Part shown: positions 1-11,412 of the stretch, one piece after another
Numbering within the stretch: position 1 is the first letter of the stretch
How the letters are laid out: each line of letters starts with the position of its first letter
Source of the DNA: Siphonodentalium dalli
Taxonomy: Eukaryota; Mollusca; Scaphopoda; Gadilida; Siphonodentaliidae
Length of the DNA: 64,000 nt
NCBI GenBank assembly: GCA_032622095.1
Contig: CP136068.1
Coordinates: forward strand, 62,270,025-62,334,024
Direction of reading: 5' to 3'
Made by a program: the position numbers and the translations under genes
Notes under the pieces: generated by a model
Database searches by the model: none
What the model saw: the letters and a program-made list of their open reading frames with translations, nothing else
What the model was told of the DNA's origin: nothing

Positions 1-3000
1 GTCCACTCTTATATGAGTTCCTCCCTGTCCACTCTTATATTAGTTCCTCCCTGTCCACTCTTATATTAGTTACTCCCTGTCCACTCTTATATTAGTTCCT
101 CCCTGTCCACTCTTATATTAGTTCCTCCCTGTTCACTCTTATATTAGTTCCTCCCTGTCCACTCTTATATTATTTCCTCCATGTACACTCATATATTAGT
201 TTCTCCCTGTCCTCTCTTATGAGTTCCTCCCTGTCCACTATTATATGAGTTGCTGCCTGTCCACTCGTATATGAGTTCCAGCCTGTCCACTCGTATCTGA
301 GTTCCAGCCTGTCCACTCTTATATGAGTTCCTGCCTGTCCACTCTTATATGAGTTCCTGCCTGTCCACTCTTATGAGTTCCTCCATGTCCACTCTTATGA
401 GTTCCTCACTGTCCACTCTTATGAGTTCCTCCCTGTCCACTCTTATATGAGTTCCTGCTGTCCACTCTTATATGAGTTCCAGCCTGTCCACTCTTATATG
501 AGTTCCTGCCTGTCCACTCTTATATGAGTTCCTCCCTGTCCACTTTATATGAGTTCCTCCCTGTCCACTCTTATATGGGTTCCTGCCTGTCCACTCTTAT
601 ATGAGTTCCCCCTTGTCCACTCTTATATGAGTTGCTCCCTGTCCATTTTTTAATGAGTTTCTCCCTGTCCACTCAAATATGAGTTTCTCACTGACCACTC
701 TTATATGTGTTCCTGCCTGTCCACTCTTATATGAGTTCCTCCCAGTCCACTCTTATGAGTTCCTGTCTGTCCACTCTTATATGAGTTGCTGCCTGTCCAC
801 TCTTATATGAGTTCATCCCTGTCCACTCTTATATTAGTTCCTCCCTGTCCACTCTTATATTAGTTCCTCCCTGTTCACTCTTATATTAGTTCCTCCCTGT
901 ACACTCATATATTAATTCCTCCCTGTCCTCTCTTATATGAGTTCCTCCCTGTCCACTCTTATATGAGTTGCTGCCTGTCCACTCGTATATGAGTTCCAGC
1001 CTGTCCACTCTTATGAGTTCCTCCATGTCCACTCTTATGAGTTCCTCCCTGTCCACTCTTATATGAGTTCCTGCCTGTCCACTCTTATGAGTTCCAGCCT
1101 GTCCACTCTTATGAGTTCCAGCCTGTCCACTTTATATGAGTTCCTCCCTGTCCACTCTTATATGGGTTCCTGCCTGTCCACTCTTATATGAGTTCCCCCT
1201 TGTCCACTCTTATATGAGTTGCTCCCTGTCCATTCTTTAATGAGTTTCTCCCTGTCCACTCAAATATGAGTTCCTCCCTGACCACTCTTATATGTGTTCC
1301 TGCCTGTCCACTCTTATATGAGTTCCTCCCAGTCCACTCTTATGAGTTCCTCCCTGTCCACACTTATATGAGTTTCTCCATGTCCACTCTTATATGAGTT
1401 CCTCCCTGACCACTCTTTTATGAGTTCCTGCCTGTCCACTCTTATATGAGTTCCCCCTGTCTACTATTATGAGTTCCTCCCTGTCCACTCTTATATGAGT
1501 TCCCCCTGTCCACTCTTATATGAGTTCCTCCATGTCCACTCTTATATGAGTTCCTCCATGTCCACCCTTATATGAGTTCCTCCCTGTCCAATCTTATATG
1601 AGTTGCTGCCTGCCACTCTTATATGAGTTCATCCATGTCCACTCTTATATGAGTTGCTGTCTGTCCACTCTTATATGAGTTGCTGCCTGCCATGCACTAG
1701 TATATGAGTTCATCCATGTCCACTCTTATATGAGTTGCTGTCTGTCCACTCTTATATGAGTTCCTCCTGTCCACTCTTATATGAGTTGGACCTGTATACT
1801 CTTATATGAGTTCATCCCTGTCCACTCTTATATGAGTTGCTGACTGTCCACTCTTATATGAGTTGCTGCATGTCCACTCTTATATGAATTCATCCTTGTC
1901 CACTCTTATATGAGTTCCTCCCTGTCCACTCTTATATGACTTCCTGCCTGTCCACTCTTATATGAATTCCTCCTTGTCCACTCTTATATGAGTTCATCCC
2001 TGTCCACTCTTATATGAGTTCCTCACAGTCCACTCTTATATGAGTTCCTCATTGTCCACTCTTATATGAGTCCCTCATTGTCCACTCTTATATGAGTTGC
2101 TGCCTGTCCACTCGTATATGAGTTCCCCTCTGTCCACTCTTGTGAGTTCCCCATTGTCCACTCGAATATGAGTTGCTGCCTGTCCACTATTATATGAGTT
2201 CCAGTCTGTCCACTCTTATATGAGTTCCTCATTTTCCACTCTTATATGAGTTCCTCATTTTCCACTCTTATATGAGTTCCTCCCAGTCCACTCTTATATG
2301 AGTTGCTGCCTGTCCACTATTATATGAGTCCCACCTGTCCACTCTTGTGTGAATTCCTGCATGTCCACTCCTATATGAGTTCTTCCCTGTCCACTCTTAT
2401 ATGAGTTCCTCCCTGTCCACTCTTATATGAGTTCCTCCCTGTCCACTCTTATATGAGTTCCTCCCTGTCCACTCTTATATGAGTTCCTCCCTGTCCACTC
2501 TTATATGAGTTCCTCCCTGTCAACTCTTATATGAGTTCCTCCCTGTCCACTCTTATATTAGTTCCTCCCTGTACACTCATATATTAGTTTCTCCCTGTCC
2601 TCTCTTATATGAGTTCCTCCCTGTCCACTCTTATATGAGTTGCTGCCTGTCCACTCGTATATGAGTTCCAGCCTGTCCACTCTTATGAGTTCATCCATGT
2701 CCACTCTTATGAGTTCCTCCTTGTCCACTCTTATATGAGTTCCTTCCTGTCCACTCTTATGAGTTCCAGCCTGTCCACTCTTATATGAGTTCCTCACAGT
2801 CCACTCTTATATGAGTTCCTCATTGTCCACTCTTATATGAGTCCCTCATTGTCCACTCTTATATGAGTTGCTGCCTGTCCACTCGTATATGAGTTCTCCC
2901 CTGTCCACTCTTGTGAGTTCCCCATTGTCCACTCGAATATGAGTTGCTGCCTGTCCACTATTATATGAGTTCCAGTCTGTCCACTCTTATATGAGTTCCT

Positions 3001-3767
3001 CATTGTCCACTCTTATATGAGTTCCTCATTTTCCACTCTAATATGAGTTCCTCCCTGTCCACTCTTATATGAGTTCCTCCCTGTCCACTCTTATATTAGT
3101 TCCTGCCTGTCCACTCTTATATGAGTTCCTGCCTGTCCATTCTTTTATGAGTTCCTCCCTGTCCACTCTTATATGAGTTCCTCCATGTCCACTCTTATGA
3201 GTTCATCCCTGTCCACTCTTATGAGTTCCTCCCTGTCCACTCTTATATGAGTTCCCTGTCCACTCTTATATGAATTCCTGCATGTCCACTCTTATATGAG
3301 TTCTTCCCTGTCCACTCTTATATGAGTTCCTCCCTGTCAACTCTTATGAGTTCCTCCCTGTACACTGCTATATGAGTTCCTGCCTGTCCACTATTATATG
3401 AGTTCCTGCCTGTCCATTCTTTTATGAGTTCCTGCCTGTCCACTCTTATATTGTTTCCTCCCTGTCCACTCTTATATGAGTTCCTCCCTGTCCACTCTTA
3501 TATGAGTTCCTCCCTGTCCACTCTTATATTAGTTCCTCCCTGTACACTCATATATTAGTTTCTCCCTGTCCTCTCTTATATGAGTTCCTCCCTGTCCACT
3601 CTTATATGAGTTGCTGCCTGTCCACTCGTATATGAGTTCCAGCCTGTCCACTCTTATGAGTTCCTCCATGTCCACTCTTATGAGTTCCTCCCTGTCCACT
3701 CTTATATGAGTTGCTGCCTGTCCACTCTTATGAGTTCCAGCCTGTCCACTCTTATGAGTTCCAGCCT
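1..3767 (+). repeat. Left irregular higher-order block
   Basis: This opening block starts inside a cluster of TATATTAG monomers (about 30-200). It carries the TATATGGG anchor at 577 and 1164, only 587 bp apart, so these are partial units. The GGACCTGTATAC monomer is at 1786. The CTTGTGAGTTCCCC monomer appears twice, at 2141 and 2912, showing a nested duplication of about 771 bp. A run of near-identical consensus monomers lies at about 2400-2570. A TATGAGTCCCACC variant near 2325-2340 is shared with about 10.61 and 13.47 kb, linking this block to the 9.5-15 kb units. No gene is present. Confidence 0.8.
2415..2440 (+). repeat. Reference consensus monomer (26 bp)
   Basis: This copy lies in a run of near-identical monomers and is used here as the reference. 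It reads GTCC, then ACTC-TTATAT-GAGT, then TTCCTCCCT. ACTC and GAGT are reverse complements of each other, so each monomer carries a short dyad around an AT-only spacer. There is no CpG. Because 26 is not a multiple of three, translation of a pure run passes through all three frames every 78 bp and meets TGA (ATA TGA) on the + strand or TAA on the - strand once per cycle. Confidence 0.93.
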
Positions 3768-5597
3768 GTCCACTCTTATATGAGTTCCTCCCTGTCCACT
3801 CTTATATTAGTTCCTCCCTGTCCACTCTTATATTAGTTCCTCCCTGTCCACTCTTATATTAGTTCCTCCCTGTCCACTCTTATATTAGTTCGTCCCTGTT
3901 CACTCTTATATTAGTTCCTCCCTGTCCACTCTTATATTATTTCCTCCATGTACACTCATATATTAGTTCCTCCCTGTCAACTCTTATGAGTTCCTCCCTG
4001 TCCACTATTATATGAGTTGCTGCCTTTCCACTCGTATATGAGTTCCAGCCTGTCCACTCGTATATGAGTTCCAGCCTGTCCACTCTTATATGAGTTCCTG
4101 CCTGTCCACTCTTATATGAGTTCCTGCCTGTCCACTCTTATGAGTTCCTCCATGTCCACTCTTATGAGTTCCTCACTGTCCACTCTTATGAGTTCCTCCC
4201 TGTCCACTCTTATATGAGTTCCTGCCTGTCCACTCTTATATGAGTTCCAGCCTGTCCACTCTTATATGAGTTCCTGCCTGTCCACTCTTATATGAGTTCC
4301 TCCCTGTCCACTTTATATGAGTTCCTCCCTGTCCACTCTTATATGGGTTCCTGCCTGTCCACTCTTATATGAGTTCCTCCCAGTCCACTCTTATGAGTTC
4401 CTGTCTGTCCACTCTTATATGAGTTGCTGCCTGTCCACTCTTATATGAGTTCCTCCCTGTCCACTCTTATATGAGTTCCTCCCTGTCCACTCTTATATTA
4501 GTTCCTCCCTGTCCACTCTTATATTAGTTCCTCCCTGTACACTCATATATTAATTCCTCCCTGTCCTCTCTTATATGAGTTCCTCCCTGTCCACTCTTAT
4601 ATGAGTTGCTGCCTGTCCACTCGTATATGAGTTCCAGCCTGTCCACTCTTATGAGTTCCTCCATGTCCACTCTTATGAGTTCCTCCCTGTCCACTCTTAT
4701 ATGAGTTCCTGCCTGTCCACTCTTATGAGTTCCAGCCTGTCCACTCTTATGAGTTCCAGCCTGTCCACTCTTATATGAGTTCCTCCCTGTCCACTCTTAT
4801 ATTAGTTCCTCCCTATCCACTCTTATATTAGTTCTTCCCTGTCCACTCTTATATTAGTTCCTACCTGTCCACTCTTATATTAGATCCTCCCTGTCCACTC
4901 TTATATTAGTTCATCCATGTACACTCATATATTAGTTACTCCCTGTCCTCTCTTATGAGTTCCTCCCTGTCCACTATTATATGAGTTGCTGCCTGTCCAC
5001 TCGTATATGAGTTCCAGCCTGTCCACTCGTATATGAGTTCCAGCCTGTCCACTCTTATATGAGTTCCTGCCTGTCCACTCTTATGAGTTCCTCCATGTCC
5101 ACTCTTATGAGTTCCTCCCTGTCCACGCTTATGAGTTCCTCCCTGTCCACTCTTATATGTGTTCCTCCCTGTCCACTCTTATATGAATTCCTGCATGTCC
5201 ACTCTTATATGAGTTCTTCCCTGTCCACTCTTATATGAGTTCCTCCCTGTCAACTCTTATGAGTTCCTCCCTGTACACTGTTATATGAGTTCCTGCCTGT
5301 CCACTCTTATATGAGTTGCTGCCTGTCCACCCTTATATGAGTTCCTCCCTGTCCACTCTTATATGAGTTCCTCCCTGTCCACTCTTATATTAGTTCCTCC
5401 CTGTCCACTCTTATATTAGTTCCTCCCTGTACACTCATATATTAATTCCTCACTGTCCACTCTTATATTAGTTCCTGCCTGTCCACTCTTATATGAGTTC
5501 CAGCCTGTCCACTCTTATATGAGTTCCTGCCTGTCCACTCTTACATGAGTTCCTCCCTGTCCACTTTATATGAGTTCCTCCCTGTCCACTCTTATAT
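3768..5597 (+). repeat. Duplicate of the window's first kilobase, with deletions
   Basis: Base 1 corresponds to base 3768. The shared CTGTTCACTC variant sits at 129 and 3896, and the TATATGGG anchor at 577 and 4345, giving offsets of 3767 and then 3768. The one-base shift is explained by a missing C in a monomer tail near 450. After the anchor this copy lacks the stretch seen at about 605-720 and rejoins at the TTCCTGTCTG monomer. A CATATATTAATTCC variant follows in both copies (about 910 and 4545). A second TATATTAG cluster lies at about 4795-4910. Confidence 0.75.
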
Positions 5598-7547
5598 GGG
5601 TTCCTGCCTGTCCACTCTTATATGAGTTCCCCCTTGTCCACTCTTATATGAGTTGCTCCCTGTCCATTCTTTAATGAGTTTCTCCCTGTCCACTCAAATA
5701 TGAGTTTCTCCCTGACCACTCTTATATGTGTTCCTGCCTGTCCACTCTTATATGAGTTCCTCCCAGTCCACTCTTATGAGTTCCTCCCTGTCCACTCTTA
5801 TATGAGTTTCTCCATGTCCACTCTTATATGAGTTCCTCCCTGACCACTCTTATATGAGTTCCTGCCTGTCCACTCTTATATGAGTTCCCCCTGTCTACTC
5901 TTATGAGTTCCTCCCTGTCCACTCTTATATGAGTTCCCCCTGTCCACTCTTATATGAGTTCCTCCATGTCCACTCTTATATGAGTTCCTCCATGTCCACC
6001 CTTATATGAGTTACTCCCTGTCCAATCTTATATGAGTTGCTGCCTGCCACTCTTATATGAGTTCATCCATGTCCACTCTTATATGAGTTGCTGACTGTCC
6101 ACTCTTATATGAGTTGCTGCATGTCCACTCTTATATGAATTCATCCTTGTCCACTCTTATATGAGTTCCTCCCTGTCCACTCTTATATGACTTCCTGCCT
6201 GTCCACTCTTATATGAATTCCTCCTTGTCCACTCTTATATGAGTTCATCCCTGTCCACTCTTATATGAGTTCCTCACAGTCCACTCTTTTATGAGTTCCT
6301 CATTGTCCACTCTTATATGAGTCCCTCATTGTCCACTCTTATATGAGTTGCTGCCTGTCCACTCGTATATGAGTTCCCCCCTGTCCACTCTTGTGAGTTC
6401 CCCATTGTCCACTCGAATATGAGTTGCTGCCTGTCCACTATTATATGAGTTCCAGTCTGTCCACTCTTATATGAGTTCCTCATTGTCCACTCTTATATGA
6501 GTTCCTCATTTTCCACTCTAATATGAGTTCCTCCCAGTCCACTCTTATATGAGTTGCTGCCTGTCCACTATTATATGAGTCCCAGCCTGTCCACTCTTGT
6601 GTGAATTCCTGCATGTCCACTCTTATATGAGTTCCTCCCTGTCCACTCTTATATGAGTTCCTCCCTGTCCACTCTTATATGAGTTCCTCCCTGTCCACTC
6701 TTATATGAGTTCCTCCCTGTCCACTCTTATATGAGTTCCTCCCTGTCCGCTCTTATATTAGTTCCTCCCTGTACACTCATATATTAGTTTCTCCCTGTCC
6801 TCTCTTATATGAGTTCCTCCCTGTCCACTCTTATATGAGTTGCTGCCTGTCCACTCGTATATGAGTTCCAGCCTGTCCACTCTTATGAGTTCCTCCATGT
6901 CCACTCTTATTAGTTCCTCACTGTCCACTCTTATATGAGTTCCTGCCTGTCCACTCTTATGAGTTCCAGCCTGTCCACTCTTATGAGTTCCAGCCTGTCC
7001 ACTCTTATATGAGTTCCTCCCTGTCCACTCTTATATTAGTTCCTCCCTGTCCACTCCTATATTAGTTCCTCCCTGTCCACTATTATATTAGTTCCTCCCT
7101 GTCCACTCATATATTAGTTCATCCCTGTCCACTCTTATATTAGTTCCTAACTGTCCACTCTTTTATTAGTTCCTCCATGTACACTCATATATTAGTTTCT
7201 CCCTGTCCTCTCTTATGAGTTCCTCCCTGTCCACTATTATATGAGTTGCTGCCTGTCCACTCGTATATGAGTTCCAGCCTGTCCACTCTTATATGAGTTC
7301 CTGCCTGTCCACTCTTATATGAGTTCCTGCATGTCCACTCTTATGAGTTCCTCCATGTCCACTCTTATGAGTTCCTCACTGTCCACTCTTATGAGTTCCT
7401 CCCTGTCCACTCTTATATGAGTTCCTGCCTGTCCACTCTTATATGAGTTCCAGCCTGTTCACTCTTATATGAGTTCCTGCCAGTCCACTCTTACATGAGT
7501 TCCTCCCTGTCCACTTTATATGTGTTCCTCCCTGTCCACTCTTATAT
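5598..7547 (+). repeat. Higher-order unit, 1950 bp
   Basis: Measured from one TATATGGG monomer to the next. The order of marker monomers is: CAAATATGAG, GACCACTC, TGTGTTCC, CCCCTGTCTAC, GTCCAATC, GCTGCCTGCCAC, GCTGACTG, several GAATTC-bearing monomers, CTTGTGAGTTCCCC (6392), ACTCGAATATGAG, GTGTGAATTCC, a consensus run, a TATATTAG cluster, ACTTTATATG, and back to TATATGGG. The GGACCTGTATAC module is absent here. No gene seen. Confidence 0.78.
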
Positions 7548-9523
7548 GGGTTCCTGCCTGTCCACTCTTATATGAGTTCCCCCTTGTCCACTCTTATATG
7601 AGTTGCTCCCTGTCCATTCTTTAATGAGTTTCTCCCTGTCCACTCAAATATGAGTTCCTCCCTGACCACTCTTATATGTGTTCCTGCCTGTCCACTCTTA
7701 TATGAGTTCCTCCCAGTCCACTCTTATGAGTTCATCCCTGTCCACGCTTATATGAGTTTCTCCATGTCCACTCTTATATGAGTTCCTGCCTGTCCACTCT
7801 TATATGAGTTCCCCCTGTCTACTCTTATGAGTTCCTCCCTGTCCACTCTTATATGAGTTCCCCCTGTCCACTCTTATATGAGTTCCTCCATGTCCACTCT
7901 TATATGAGTTCCTCCATGTCCACCCTTATATGAGTTACTCCCTGTCCAATCTTATATGAGTTGCTGCCTGCCACTCTTATATGAGTTCATCCATGTCCAC
8001 TCTTATATGAGTTGCTGACTGTCCACTCTTATATGAGTTGCTGCATGTCCACTCTTATATGAATTCATCCTTGTCCACTCTTATATGAGTTCCTCCCTGT
8101 CCACTCTTATATGACTTCCTGCCTGTCCACTCTTATATGAATTCCTCCTTGTCCACTCTTATATGAGTTCATCCCTGTCCACTCTTATATGAGTTCCTCA
8201 CAGTCCACTCTTATATGAGTTCCTCATTGTCCACTCTTATATGAGTCCCTCATTGTCCACTCTTATATGAGTTGCTGCCTGTCCACTCGTATATAAGTTC
8301 CCCCCTGTCCACTCTTGTGAGTTCCCCATTGTCCACTCGAATATGAGTTGCTGCCTGTCCACTATTATATGAGTTCCAGTCTGTCCACTCTTATATGAGT
8401 TCCTCATTGTCCACTCTTATATGAGTTCCTCATTTTCCACTCTAATATGAGTTCCTCCCAGTCCACTCTTATATGAGTTGCTGCCTGTCCACTATTATAT
8501 GAGTCCCAGACTGTCCACTCTTGTGTGAATTCCTGCATGTCCACTCTTATATGAGTTCTTCCCTGTCCACGCTTATATGAGTTCCTCCATGTCCACTCTT
8601 ATATGAGTTCCTCCCTGTCCACTCTTATATGAGTTCCTCCCTGTCCACTCTTATATGAGTTCCTCCCTGTCCACTCTTATATGAGTTTTTCCCTGTCCAC
8701 TCTTATATGAGTTCCTCCCTGTCCACTCTTATATTAGTTCCTCCCTGTACACTCATATATTAGTTCCTCCCTGTCCTCTCTTATATGAGTTCCTCCCTGT
8801 CCACTCTTATATGAGTTGCTGCCTGTCCACTCGTATATGAGTTCCAGCCTGTCCACTCTTATGAGTTCCTCCATGTCCACTCTTATGAGTTCCTCCCTGT
8901 CCACTCTTATATGAGTTCCTGCCTGTCCACTCTTATGAGTTCCAGACTGTCCACTCTTATGAGTTCCAGCGTGTCCACTCTTATATGAGTTCCTCCCTGT
9001 CCACTCTTATATTAGTTCCTCCCTGTCCACTCTTATATTAGTTCCTCCCTGTCCACTATTATATTAGTTCCTCCCTGTCCACTCATATATTAGTTCCTCC
9101 CTGTCCACTCTTATATTAGTTCCTCCCTGTCCACTCTTTTATTAGTTCCTCCATGTACACTCATATATTAGTTCCTCCCTGTCCTCTCTTATGAGTTCCT
9201 CCCTGTCCACTATTATATGAGTTGCTGCCTGTCCACTCGTATATGAGTTCCAGCCTGTCCACTCTTATATGAGTTCCTGCCTGTCCACTCTTATATGAGT
9301 TCCTGCATGTCCACTCTTATGAGTTCCTCCATGTCCACTCTTATGAGTTCCTCACTGTCCACTCTTATGAGTTCCTCCCTGTCCACTCTTATATGAGTTC
9401 CTGCCTGTCCACTCTTATATGAGTTCCAGCCTGTTCACTCTTATATGAGTTCCTGCCAGTCCACTCTTACATGAGTTCCTCCCTGTCCACTTTATATGAG
9501 TTCCTCCCTGTCCACTCTTATAT
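7548..9523 (+). repeat. Higher-order unit, 1976 bp, without the GGACC module
   Basis: This has the same marker order as the preceding unit. The 1976-bp anchor spacing recurs exactly in the intervals starting at 21,295, 34,253, 37,184 and 58,653, so it behaves as a standard length class. It corresponds to 21,295-23,270 at offset 13,747. The GCTGCCTGCCAC monomer is followed directly by CATCCATG and GCTGACTG, where other units insert seven further monomers. Confidence 0.8.
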
Positions 9524-9992
9524 GGGTTCCTGCCTGTCCACTCTTATATGAGTTCCCCCTTGTCCACTCTTATATGAGTTGCTCCCTGTCCATTCTTTAA
9601 TGAGTTTCTCCCTGTCCACTCAAATATGAGTTCCTCCCTGACCACTCTTATATGTGTTCCTGCCTGTCCACTCTTATATGAGTTCCTCCCAGTCCACTCT
9701 TATGAGTTCCTCCCTGTCCACTCTTATATGAGTTTCTCCATGTCCACTCTTATATGAGTTCCTCCCTGACCACTCTTTTATGAGTTCCTGCCTGTCCACT
9801 CTTATATGAGTTCCCCCTGTCTACTATTATGAGTTCCTCCCTGTCCACTCTTATATGAGTTCCCCCTGTCCACTCTTATATGAGTTCCTCCATGTCCACT
9901 CTTATATGAGTTCCCCCATGTCCACCCTTATATGAGTTCCTCCCTGTCCAATCTTATATGAGTTGCTGCCTGCCACTCTTATATGAGTTCAT

Positions 9993-10171
9993 CCATGTCC
10001 ACTCTTATATGAGTTCCTCCCTGTCCACTCTTATATGAGTTGCTGCCTGCCACTAGTATATGAGTTCATCCATGTCCACTCTTATATGAGTTGCTGTCTG
10101 TCCACTCTTATATGAGTTCCTCCTGTCCACTCTTATATGAGTTGGACCTGTATACTCTTATATGAGTTCCT
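9993..10171 (+). repeat. Seven-monomer GGACCTGTATAC module (about 179 bp)
   Basis: This is the clearest copy of a module that is present or absent as a block. Its monomers run: CTCCCTG, GCTGCCTGCCACTAG, CATCCATG, GCTGTCTG, CTCCTG (one base short), GGACCTGTATAC, CTCCCTG. Units without it go straight from CATCCATG to GCTGACTG (about 6.06, 8.0, 21.75, 34.74, 37.67, 40.60, 59.14 and 62.04 kb). The GGACCTGTATAC monomer is found at 1786, 10,142, 12,998, 15,828, 19,909, 23,889, 26,771, 28,926, 30,422, 31,736, 33,894, 36,825, 39,756, 45,744, 49,556, 52,221, 53,586, 55,028, 56,316, 58,294 and 61,225. The module limits are approximate. Confidence 0.72.
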
Positions 10172-10480
10172 CCCTGTCCACTCTTATATGAGTTGCTGAC
10201 TGTCCACTCTTATATGAGTTGCTGCATGTCCACTCTTATATGAATTCATCCTTGTCCACTCTTATATGAGTTCCTCCCTGTCCACTCTTATATGACTTCC
10301 TGCCTGTCCACTCTTATATGAATTCCTCCTTGTCCACTCTTATATGAGTTCATCCCTGTCCACTCTTATATGAGTTCCTCATTGTCCACTCTTATATGAG
10401 TCCCTCATTGTCCACTCTTATATGAGTTGCTGCCTGTCCACTCGTATATGAGTTCCCCCCTGTCCACTCTTGTGAGTTCC

Positions 10481-10498
10481 CCATTGTACAGTCTGTCC
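10481..10498 (+). repeat. Chimeric monomer from an internal deletion
   Basis: CCATTGT is joined through AC to AGTCTGTCC. Elsewhere these are separated by the ACTCGAATATGAG and ACTATTATATGAG monomers, so about 43 bp are missing. CC is present at both parental borders and could be the microhomology, with a later C-to-A change. The deletion is not a multiple of 26 and so breaks monomer register. Identical chimeras stand at 13,337 and 24,228, showing one event later copied. Confidence 0.75.
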
Positions 10499-10676
10499 AC
10501 TCTTATATGAGTTCCTCATTTTCCACTCTTATATGAGTTCCTCATTTTCCACTCTTATATGAGTTCCTCCCAGTCCACTCTTATATGAGTTGCTGCCTGT
10601 CCACTATTATATGAGTCCCACCTGTCCACTCTTGTGTGAATTCCTGCATGTCCACTCTTATATGAGTTCTTCCCTG

Positions 10677-10848
10677 TCCACTCTTATATGAGTTCCTCCC
10701 TGTCCACTCTTATATGAGTTCCTCCCTGTCCACTCTTATATGAGTTCCTCCCTGTCCACTCTTATATGAGTTCCTCCCTGTCCACTCTTATATGAGTTCC
10801 TCCCTGTCCACTCTTATATGAGTTCCTCCCTGTCCACTCTTATATTAG
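10677..10848 (+). repeat. Homogeneous run of consensus monomers (representative)
   Basis: A block of identical 26-bp monomers follows the GTGTGAATTCC and TTCTTCCC monomers in each unit. The number of copies varies between units (about two to eight), and changes of exactly 26 bp in unit length often trace to this run. It is the likeliest site of local slippage. Confidence 0.75.
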
Positions 10849-11398
10849 TTCCTCCCTGTACACTCATATATTAGTTTCTCCCTGTCCTCTCTTATATGAG
10901 TTCCTCCCTGTCCACTCTTATATGAGTTGCTGCCTGTCCACTCGTATATGAGTTGCAGCCTGTCCACTCTTATGAGTTCCTCCATGTCCACTCTTATGAG
11001 TTCCTCCTTGTCCACTCTTATATGAGTTCCTGCCTGTCCACTCTTATGAGTTCCAACCTGTCCACTCTTATGAGTTCCAGCCTGTCCACTCTTATATGAG
11101 TTCATCCCTGTCCACTCTTATATGAGTTCCTCACAGTCCACTCTTATATGAGTTCCTCATTGTCCACTCTTATATGAGTCCCTCATTGTCCACTCTTATA
11201 TGAGTTGCTGCCTGTCCACTCGTATATGAGTTCCCCCCCTGTCCACTCTTGTGAGTTCCCCATTGTCCACTCGAATATGAGTTGCTGCCTGTCCACTATT
11301 ATATGAGTTCCAGTCTGTCCACTCTTATATGAGTTCCTCATTGTCCACTCTTATATGAGTTCCTCATTTTCCACTCTAATATGAGTTCCTCGCAGTCC

Positions 11399-11412
11399 AC
11401 TCATATATGAGT
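11399..11412. repeat. Perfect 14-bp palindrome ACTCATATATGAGT
   Basis: A T-to-A change in the AT spacer turns the usual imperfect dyad ACTC-TTATAT-GAGT into a perfect palindrome. Other copies are at 14,255, 51,975 and 53,340. A 12-bp version, ACTCATATGAGT, occurs at 15,047 and 18,255. No function can be read from this alone. Confidence 0.85.

Noticed and set aside
2415-2440. TATA box or promoter in the TTATAT spacer
   Set aside because: It is present in nearly every monomer without any adjoining gene or other promoter element.
10845-11105. Open reading frame of 86 codons on the - strand (with identical or similar frames near 2558, 13,701, 16,497 and 24,592)
   Set aside because: The product is a translation of the satellite (KSGQAGTH and RVDMEELI repeats). 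It is present in proportion to monomer variants, starts at arbitrary ATGs, and has no promoter or codon signature.
11228-11245. G-quadruplex or i-motif from C-runs such as the seven-C run in this monomer
   Set aside because: Single C-runs are isolated. Most monomers offer only short GG/GGG runs on the - strand, with about 26-bp spacing that does not fit compact quadruplex loops.
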